Below, in pieces: positions 57,155-64,000 of a stretch of DNA of 64,000 nt (position 1 is its first letter; each line of letters starts with the position of its first letter). The notes below the pieces were generated by a model that was not told the origin of the DNA, did no database searches, and was given only the letters and a program-made list of their open reading frames with translations. Source of the stretch: an uncultured Candidatus Saccharibacteria bacterium (GTDB taxonomy: Bacteria > Patescibacteriota > Saccharimonadia > Saccharimonadales > Saccharimonadaceae); NCBI GenBank assembly GCA_946406665.1, contig CAMJLE010000001.1, forward strand, positions 1-64,000, written 5' to 3'. The translations under genes and the position numbers were made by a program.

Positions 57155-59395
57155 TTAGGCAAGATTATCGTATTCGTCCATGGACGTGATGAGCAATTCG
57201 CGACCTTTATTTCCGCCAGACGAATCGCCTACGATCCCCATGTCGGACAATTCATCGATAATAGCGGCCGCTCGACCGTAGCCAATACGCAAACGACGTT
57301 GCAAAAGCGAGGTAGAGATTTTGCCTTCACGAAGCGCGACTTCGACGGCTTGACGCTTGACGTCGCCCCCGGCGCCACCGCCCATATCGATACCGACGCC
57401 AGCAGAACCCTTACCGCCGAGTACTACCTGTTGCGAAGTAACCTCTTCGTTGTAGTTTGCAGGCGCTTGCTGACGCAGAAAATCGGTAACTTTTGCAATC
57501 TCGGGGTCGCTGAGGTATGCGCCCTGAACACGGAGCGGTTTGCCCATCATTTCCGTAGTAAGGAACAACATATCTCCGGAGCCAAGGAGCTTTTCGGCGC
57601 CGCCCATATCGAGCATAACGCGAGAGTCGGTATTGTTGTTTACTGCAAAGGCGATACGCCCTGGAATGTTGGCCTTGATAAGACCAGTAACGACTTTTAC
57701 TTCTGGACGCTGCGTAGCGAGAACGAGATGAATACCTGCGGCGCGCCCCTTCTGGGCAATGCGCACAATCAAAGTCTCCAATTCTTTGCCCGCCATCATC
57801 ATCAAGTCCGCCATCTCGTCCACGATTATAACGATATACGGCATCTTGCCATTGTCGTGCCTCTGTGGATTGCCGTCCTCGTCTTGTATCGTGGTCGGCG
57901 TACCCTCCCTGGCCATCTTCTCGTTGTAATCAACGATATTCTTAACACGCGCATCCTTCATTACGGTATAGCGCTGCTCCATTTCCTTTACTGCCCACTG
58001 CATTGCGCTTAGCGCCTCGGAAACATTTGTAATTATCGGGGCAAGCAAGTGCGGAATAGCCTCATACGCAGCCATTTCAACCTGCTTTGGGTCGACAATA
58101 ATCAAGCGCAAATCTGCTGGAGAGTTGTGATAAAGCATAGAAGTAATGAGAGTATTAGTCATCACCGACTTACCCGAACCAGTAGTACCGGCAATGAGTA
58201 GGTGTGGCATCTTGGCGAGATTGCCCATGATCGGTTTTCCGGAGATATCCTTCCCTACCGTAAAGGCCAATGGCTTATCGGCTATCATCCTGTGCCATTC
58301 GCTAGATTTTAAAAGTTCATGCAAGCCAACGCTTGCGGCTTTGTTATTTGGAATCTCTATGCCTACCGTGCGAGTACCAGGAATCGGCGCTTCAATACGA
58401 ATCTTATCTTTTGCTAAGTTGAGCGCCAAATCTCGGTCTAGAGTGGCAATCTTACTAACCTTTACCCCTGCGGGGGGTCTTAGTGTATACTGCGTAATGC
58501 GCGGGCCAACGTTAGCGCCTTCAACCTCTACGTTAATGCCGAACTGTTCTAGAGTATCTTTAATGATAGCGGCATTATTGTGCGTGTCGCCCGGATCAGC
58601 CGGTGAACGTTTCTTGCTGAGCAAATCTATAGATGGCATTTCCCAATTCGGGTCGCTAATCGCCATAAGTGCAGTCGATTCCTCGGCGACTGGGCGTTTT
58701 TCGGTATCGTTCGCCCTCTTCACTAATAAACCGTGCTTCTCTTTCTTCGAATCGGCTATTTCAACATTGGAATTAACTCTGAAATTCTTGAGGCCGTCAT
58801 CATCTGGATCAAGCTCGTGGCCGCTAGCACGACGCATGACTTTGGCGTTCTTAACATCTTCTTCGTTCTTGCTAGTTTTAAAAATAGAGCCGATTTTGCG
58901 GAAGAGCGCGGCGGGAGTCTCGGCATACATGAATAACGCAGTAATCAGAATTAACACTACATAGGCAAAAATTGCGACTCCATTTCCGAGCGTCTTTACG
59001 GCAATACTGTTTAATCCTTCACCAACAATGCCGCCAGTAGGTTCTGCTTGGCCGTAGGTCGGAACGCCAAATGCGCCACAAAACCAAAAAATCATCAAGA
59101 CGGACGCCACCCAGACGCTCGCATCGAGGCGGTTATTCTGAGCGCGAAAAATCATTACAGCAAGATAAGTTAAGAGAACGGGGAATAGAAAAGTAGTATA
59201 GCCAAATACGTGCAAGGAGGCATCGTTGACTTTTTGCAAAGCCTCACCGCCCTTACCCATCCAAGTAACAACAAATACGATAGCAACACAGATCATTAGC
59301 AGTGCCATTATTTGGCGCCAGAAACCGCCCGGCAACTCATGCGAGTTAACTACTTCTTGCGATTTTTTCTTGCGTCCACGTTTTTTTGTTGCCAT
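57155..59395 (-). CDS. ftsK: DNA translocase FtsK/SpoIIIE
   Basis: 4-TM N-terminus; HLLIAGTTGSGKSVMTNTLI, IVDPKQVEMAAYEAIPHLL, IVDEMADLMM, C-terminal gamma domain. Confidence 0.96.
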   Translation of the reverse strand: MATKKRGRKKKSQEVVNSHELPGGFWRQIMALLMICVAIVFVVTWMGKGGEALQKVNDASLHVFGYTTFLFPVLLTYLAVMIFRAQNNRLDASVWVASVLMIFWFCGAFGVPTYGQAEPTGGIVGEGLNSIAVKTLGNGVAIFAYVVLILITALFMYAETPAALFRKIGSIFKTSKNEEDVKNAKVMRRASGHELDPDDDGLKNFRVNSNVEIADSKKEKHGLLVKRANDTEKRPVAEESTALMAISDPNWEMPSIDLLSKKRSPADPGDTHNNAAIIKDTLEQFGINVEVEGANVGPRITQYTLRPPAGVKVSKIATLDRDLALNLAKDKIRIEAPIPGTRTVGIEIPNNKAASVGLHELLKSSEWHRMIADKPLAFTVGKDISGKPIMGNLAKMPHLLIAGTTGSGKSVMTNTLITSMLYHNSPADLRLIIVDPKQVEMAAYEAIPHLLAPIITNVSEALSAMQWAVKEMEQRYTVMKDARVKNIVDYNEKMAREGTPTTIQDEDGNPQRHDNGKMPYIVIIVDEMADLMMMAGKELETLIVRIAQKGRAAGIHLVLATQRPEVKVVTGLIKANIPGRIAFAVNNNTDSRVMLDMGGAEKLLGSGDMLFLTTEMMGKPLRVQGAYLSDPEIAKVTDFLRQQAPANYNEEVTSQQVVLGGKGSAGVGIDMGGGAGGDVKRQAVEVALREGKISTSLLQRRLRIGYGRAAAIIDELSDMGIVGDSSGGNKGRELLITSMDEYDNLA

Positions 59396-59420
59396 ATGGG
59401 GATATTATAGCATAAAAAAT

Positions 59421-59446
59421 AGGGAGAAAGCTTACGCTTTCTCCCT
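59421..59446 (-). terminator. terminator of the 59463-60221 gene
   Basis: AGGGAGAAAGCgtaaGCTTTCTCCCT then ATTTTTT on minus strand; perfect 11-bp stem. Confidence 0.85.
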
Positions 59447-59462
59447 AGTCCGTTGGCCTGTC

Positions 59463-60221
59463 CTATTTTAGCAAGCCGTCGAGAATATCACTATAGCTAC
59501 TATAATCATCGTAGATAGAGTTGCTCGAAGTTTTGCCATAATAGCTAACCAACTGTTGCACAAATACGATAATGAACCCAATTGTCGCGATGGCGATGGC
59601 GATGAAGCAAACGATGCGCAAGAGGGAAGTTTGCCCCTTGGCAATACGCGAAGCTATAAAGCTAATAGTTCCAGCGCCAATTGCGCAAATAACGGTCGGC
59701 AAGAAGCTACTTAGCCACAGGTCGCCCTGCTTGAAGCCCTTACGACCAAGCGACATGAGCGAGTAGATGATGATGCCTACCATATTAAGAGCATATACCG
59801 CAACAAAGCCTAGGAATACATTTGCGATACAGCCCCAAGCTTTCTTGGTAGCTTCGGCGTCAGTAACCTTCTTGAGCGTCAAGATTCCGTAAATCGCAAA
59901 CGCTAGCGCAAACAACCCAGCCATAATAATGGTCGGCACAGCACTATTGGAGCCCATAAAGCGGCCAAAGAACGGAATGGCGAATGACCATTTTCCTTTC
60001 GTGAATCCGGCGATAGCGCAAAAGATAGCGCTATAGCCAAGGAACATCGCGAGCGCCATTGACCAAGCGTTCGTGATGGCCAATTTACGTTTATCTATGT
60101 TTATTTTTGGCATTGATACCGGCTCCACGACCGGTTTTTCTGTTTCTGGCATATATACTCCATTTAGATTATGTATATACCATATATTATATAACAAAAA
60201 TGCCCGCACAATGTCGAGCAT
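59463..60221 (-). CDS. polytopic hypothetical membrane protein
   Basis: ORF, several TM segments; start could be internal at MPETEKP. Confidence 0.75.
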   Translation of the reverse strand: MLDIVRAFLLYNIWYIHNLNGVYMPETEKPVVEPVSMPKINIDKRKLAITNAWSMALAMFLGYSAIFCAIAGFTKGKWSFAIPFFGRFMGSNSAVPTIIMAGLFALAFAIYGILTLKKVTDAEATKKAWGCIANVFLGFVAVYALNMVGIIIYSLMSLGRKGFKQGDLWLSSFLPTVICAIGAGTISFIASRIAKGQTSLLRIVCFIAIAIATIGFIIVFVQQLVSYYGKTSSNSIYDDYSSYSDILDGLLK

Positions 60222-60243
60222 TTTCTGAATGCTTTTTCGAAGC

Positions 60244-62430
60244 TTAGGCTTTTTGATCTACACCTTTCATCGAGAGGCTGAGGCGACCCTTATCGTCGAT
60301 AGCGTCAAGACGAACGTTGATTTCGTCGCCAACCTGCAAGGCGTCGGTAACCTTTGCTAGACGCTTGTCGCTAACTTGTGAAATATGAAGCATGCCATCA
60401 ATGCCCGGCAGAATGTTTACGAAAGCGCCAAAGTCCTTAATTGAAACGACTTTGCCTCTATAAATCTTCCCCGGTTCTGGTTCCTCGACGAGCGATTTGA
60501 TCCAGTTTAGGGCCTTCTCAATCTTCTCCGTGTCTGCAGCGGCGACAGTGACGAGGCCATTTTCCTCGATATTGATTTCGGCACCAGTTTCTGCGGTAAT
60601 TTTATTGATAGTCTCACCACCTTTACCGATGATAGTACCAATTTTATCCGGGTTAACCATGAGCTTCTCGATGCGTGGCGCGTATGGGCTAAGATGATCG
60701 CGCGGGCCGTCGAGTACGGAAAGCATATGTTTCATAATAAACATACGACCATCGTGAGCTTTTTTGATTGCCTCGGAGAGAACACTAACTGGAAGGCCGT
60801 GAACTTTCATATCCATCTGAAGTGCCGTAATACCTTCAGTAGTACCGGTAACTTTGAAATCCATATCTCCAGCAAAATCCTCTGCGTCCATAAGATCGGT
60901 CAAGACGTACGGCTTATCACCATCCATCATTAAGCCCATAGCGACACCGGCAACTGGACGTTTTAGTGGAACGCCAGCATCCATCAAAGCGAGACAGGAG
61001 CTACAGGTAGCAGCCATAGAGGTTGAACCATTCTGAGACATAATCTCAGTAACGCTGCGGATAGCATATGGGAATTCTTCTTCGCTTGGCAAGACTGGCA
61101 TAAGAGCACGCTCAGCAAGGTAGCCGTGACCGATTTCGCGACGCCCTGGGCTACCAATGCGGCCAATTTCACCGACCGTATAGCTTGGCGCGTTGTAATG
61201 GTGCATGTAGCGGCGGACACCGTCGGTAACTTCCATCGTATCGACTAGCTGGCCATAGCTGAGTGGGGCTAATGTGACAATATTCATAGCCTGCGTTACG
61301 CCGCGCGTGAAGAGGCTGGAGCCATGAGTGCGCGGCAAAATACCAACTTGGGAGCTCAGCGGGCGCACTTCATCAAGCTTTCGGCCGTCAGGACGGATGC
61401 CGTCTTCGATAATATGCTTTCGCACATCTTTCTTGACGGCTAGTTCAAAGGCCTCTGAATAATCTGCGCGGAAATGCTCGTCGTAATATTCAGTCTTAGT
61501 GGTCATCTTCTCTTCTTCGGACATCTTGTCAGTTACGCCGGCTTCTTCGTCGGTGATTTCTTTGGCGAATTCGTCATGCATTTCCCACTTGATTTCATCG
61601 ATCAAATTATTGCGCTCGACTGTGTTTTGAGTGCGTAGATTGTCGCCAAGTTTACCGACCATCCATTCGTCAACTTTCTTCTGGATTTCTTCGCTTGGAA
61701 GCACGAGAGTGTATTCTTTCTCTTCGACGCCAACTTTCTCGCGGAGTTCGTTCTGGAGCTTGATGGCTGGTTGAATCATCTTGAGACCCCATTCGAGACC
61801 TCCGATGATGACATCTTCTGGGACTTCGTTAGCGCCCGCTTCAACCATGGTAATGCCGGTATCTTTACCAGCCACAACCAAGTCGAGATCAGAAGCATCG
61901 CGCTCTTCTGGAGTGAGGAAGGCCTTATATTCGCCATTAACACGACCAATACGCAAACCGGCAATTGGCCCATCAAACGGAATCCCGGCTAGCATTAACG
62001 CGCTAGATGCCGCAATCATAGCGATGACGTCCGGCCTAAAGTTCGGATCCATCGATAGAACAGTCGCCACGACCTGCACCTCTTGGCGATAGCCTTTCGG
62101 GAAAAGCGGACGAATTGGGCGGTCAATGAGACGGCCGATTAGGACGGCATTGTCGGAAGGTTTGCCTTCGCGCTTAATAAATTTACTACTGCTAATTTTG
62201 CCAGCAGCATAGTATTTCTCTTCGTAATCGATAGAGAGTGGGAAGAAATCCTGTACAACTGGCTTAGTGCCGACAACGACCGATCCAAGAACGACGGTGT
62301 CGCCATAGCTAACGAGTACGGATGAAGTAGTACGAAAGCCGACGCGGTTAACTTCCAGCGATAATGGGCGGCCGCAAAAATCCGTCTCCACCTTGAAAGT
62401 CTTCTTTCCGCTGGGGTTGATAATTTCCAT
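60244..62430 (-). CDS. pnp: polyribonucleotide nucleotidyltransferase
   Basis: two RNase PH cores, KH (IGTIIGKGGETINKITAETGAEINI) and S1 (GKIYRGKVVSIKDFGAFVNILPGIDGMLHISQV). Confidence 0.98.
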   Translation of the reverse strand: MEIINPSGKKTFKVETDFCGRPLSLEVNRVGFRTTSSVLVSYGDTVVLGSVVVGTKPVVQDFFPLSIDYEEKYYAAGKISSSKFIKREGKPSDNAVLIGRLIDRPIRPLFPKGYRQEVQVVATVLSMDPNFRPDVIAMIAASSALMLAGIPFDGPIAGLRIGRVNGEYKAFLTPEERDASDLDLVVAGKDTGITMVEAGANEVPEDVIIGGLEWGLKMIQPAIKLQNELREKVGVEEKEYTLVLPSEEIQKKVDEWMVGKLGDNLRTQNTVERNNLIDEIKWEMHDEFAKEITDEEAGVTDKMSEEEKMTTKTEYYDEHFRADYSEAFELAVKKDVRKHIIEDGIRPDGRKLDEVRPLSSQVGILPRTHGSSLFTRGVTQAMNIVTLAPLSYGQLVDTMEVTDGVRRYMHHYNAPSYTVGEIGRIGSPGRREIGHGYLAERALMPVLPSEEEFPYAIRSVTEIMSQNGSTSMAATCSSCLALMDAGVPLKRPVAGVAMGLMMDGDKPYVLTDLMDAEDFAGDMDFKVTGTTEGITALQMDMKVHGLPVSVLSEAIKKAHDGRMFIMKHMLSVLDGPRDHLSPYAPRIEKLMVNPDKIGTIIGKGGETINKITAETGAEINIEENGLVTVAAADTEKIEKALNWIKSLVEEPEPGKIYRGKVVSIKDFGAFVNILPGIDGMLHISQVSDKRLAKVTDALQVGDEINVRLDAIDDKGRLSLSMKGVDQKA

Positions 62431-62677
62431 TACATTTCCTTTCTTCGAGAAAATAATATGTATCCATGGCCGTAGTCTAAGTACTACCGCCGCTGGGTAT
62501 CTATCATTTTCTCGATATTTGATACTGTAAATAATTATACCACACCCCTCTTATTCGTCTCCAGAAATGTAACGATCGACTGACCTGATACGACCTGCCA
62601 TATTCATGAGAGTACATCCCATTCGCCAAGGAGATGCAAGCAAAGTGCCAACACTAGCGGAAAGGAGGTGGTCCGAG

Positions 62678-63007
62678 TTGGATGAATTAATCAATCCAGT
62701 TGTTGTTACTGGTTTCGTAAATGAAGCTACTATTAAAAATATATTCGAGAAAATCGAAAAGCCGGCTGGAGTACGATTATGTTCTCGCTATGACGACAAA
62801 AAGAATGGAACGGTGTTATATGTGTGGCCTTTTCGGGCCGCTTTCGCGTACAGTGATAGAGATGGCTTTTTCTACGTATTCTATTTAGATGACGAGGCGC
62901 TCGAGAAGGACGGTATCAAAAGCATCGAGGCTACCTGCAAGTTAACACGCCAACATAGTGCCTTGGCCCTACAATGGCGAAACGTAGGGTGGATTAATGA
63001 GCAATAA
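62678..63007 (+). CDS. small hypothetical protein (TTG start)
   Basis: AAAGGAGGTG SD 8 nt before TTG 62678; terminator right after. Confidence 0.6.
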   Translation: MDELINPVVVTGFVNEATIKNIFEKIEKPAGVRLCSRYDDKKNGTVLYVWPFRAAFAYSDRDGFFYVFYLDDEALEKDGIKSIEATCKLTRQHSALALQWRNVGWINEQ

Positions 63008-63018
63008 ACCGTGCTCAA

Positions 63019-63043
63019 CCCCATGTACGGCATGGGGATTTTT
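63019..63043 (+). terminator. rho-independent terminator
   Basis: CCCCATGtacggCATGGGGATTTTT. Confidence 0.8.
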
Positions 63044-63210
63044 CTTGCCCTACAAACATATCGTCGACCGCACAATTACCACGCTCCGTAAATTGACCAA
63101 TGTGTTATTTTGTGTCATAGTGATAATAGTGCGTTTCTTTTTTGTTGGAGAAATGCAAGTGTAACATTTTTTGTGTGTTGTTTTTTACCTAGGAAAGAAG
63201 GTGATAAAAA

Positions 63211-63846
63211 ATGGTGGAACTTGCTGGCTATCAAATAACCATACCCGCAAACAAAGCTGAAATGCGGATGGGGTCTATCAACAATATATTCAGGAAGATC
63301 GCCGAGGGGCATAATGCATGTTTCAGCTACGCCGAAGATGACGGGAAAGCTAAAATTTGCGTTTACCCATTTAGTATGAGCTACGAAGCTCGCAAGTCAA
63401 AGTCGGGTCTCGATGCAATAGTACCACCGAGTTGCTACGTGCTCAGGATGGACGGCGTACTGTCTACTCAATCGTATGGAACCATAAAAAGACTCAGCGA
63501 TGAGTACTTTGCGAGAACTACAGAGCGGGACGGCGACAAATTATTGCGCATGGCTTCACTTGAGGCCGTAGATGTCTATGGCGGAAATTGGGTATTGGAG
63601 CCGGATTGCGACGCAGTTTTCGCCCAGTTTATCTGTACGGAATTCAGAATCTCGGCGGCGGTATCTAGGTCTAATTCTCCCGACATAGGAGCAAAGCTCA
63701 GGCGAGATGCGGTCGAAGTTGGGAAAATAATTGCCGACGTCGTTATGCATACAAACTTACAGGACGATGTAGCGAAGAATGCCCATCCTCTTCTTCAGTC
63801 GCTCTTCGGAGAGCTCCTGAAAATGGATGGCGCTGGGGGCGACTGA
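63211..63846 (+). CDS. hypothetical protein, possible paralogue of 62678-63007
   Basis: SD AAGAAGGTGA before ATG; shares NIF-KI ... V[YW]PF pattern with upstream neighbour. Confidence 0.65.
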   Translation: MVELAGYQITIPANKAEMRMGSINNIFRKIAEGHNACFSYAEDDGKAKICVYPFSMSYEARKSKSGLDAIVPPSCYVLRMDGVLSTQSYGTIKRLSDEYFARTTERDGDKLLRMASLEAVDVYGGNWVLEPDCDAVFAQFICTEFRISAAVSRSNSPDIGAKLRRDAVEVGKIIADVVMHTNLQDDVAKNAHPLLQSLFGELLKMDGAGGD

Positions 63847-63874
63847 AGGCCAGCCATAACAACAAAGCTGTTTT

Positions 63875-63903
63875 AACCCTATCGCTGTCGATAGGGTTTT
63901 TCG
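63875..63903 (+). terminator. rho-independent terminator
   Basis: AACCCTATCGctgtCGATAGGGTTTTT. Confidence 0.85.
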
Positions 63904-63933
63904 TACTCTAAATTATAGGTATACACTTTATGC

Positions 63934-63962
63934 TTGACTTTATTTCTCTTTTGTGCTATAAT
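63934..63962 (+). promoter_or_regulatory. promoter TTGACT-17-TATAAT for a gene beyond the window
   Basis: TTGACT 63934-63939, TATAAT 63957-63962. Confidence 0.7.
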
Positions 63963-64000
63963 ACGGATATAAATCTACATTTGCACCATTAACAAAGCAC

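Noticed and set aside
58146-58964. 272-aa plus-strand ORF
   Set aside because: Entirely antisense to ftsK; no SD or promoter; composition consistent with a shadow ORF.
1-64000. CRISPR array, tRNA/rRNA genes, transposase or phage genes
   Set aside because: No regularly spaced direct repeats, no recognisable cloverleaf or rRNA sequence, and no mobile-element proteins found by reading; a tRNAscan/Infernal run would be needed to exclude a missed RNA gene.

Overview
64-kb window of what looks like a small, streamlined Saccharibacteria/Patescibacteria-type (CPR) chromosome; lineage is inferred from protein content and was not tested. A mostly minus-strand housekeeping backbone (hrcA-grpE-trmD-recG-rsmD, hsp20, lepA, uppP, rpoB-rpoC, rpsP-khpA, rnc, nusB, leuS, PBP1, PIN-TRAM, ldh, lysS, nagZ-like, ABC exporter, greA, proS, ftsK, pnp) alternates with small SD-led accessory/hypothetical genes. 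No rRNA, tRNA, CRISPR or transposase was recognised. Most interesting observations: (1) leucyl-tRNA synthetase with a complete consensus Nudix hydrolase domain inserted in its CP1 editing domain; (2) RNA polymerase beta' in which both normally conserved zinc sites are lost (four Cys replaced at constant length in ZBD1, three of four missing in Zn2); (3) a SipW-type signal peptidase plus three SipW-type (TasA/camelysin-like) surface proteins and a Cys-rich C-terminally anchored protein with an LPxxA-like sorting motif; (4) about 12 housekeeping genes that look leaderless (-10 box 6-9 nt before the start codon) versus SD-led accessory genes; (5) CIRCE/HrcA operators overlapping the -35 boxes of hsp20 and hrcA; (6) a 39-bp near-perfect hairpin that would bury the Shine-Dalgarno of a hypothetical gene; (7) dprA broken by a TGA at a Trp position and a frameshift, and a small accessory gene broken by an in-frame TAG. 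No genome-database search was possible, so novelty is unverified.
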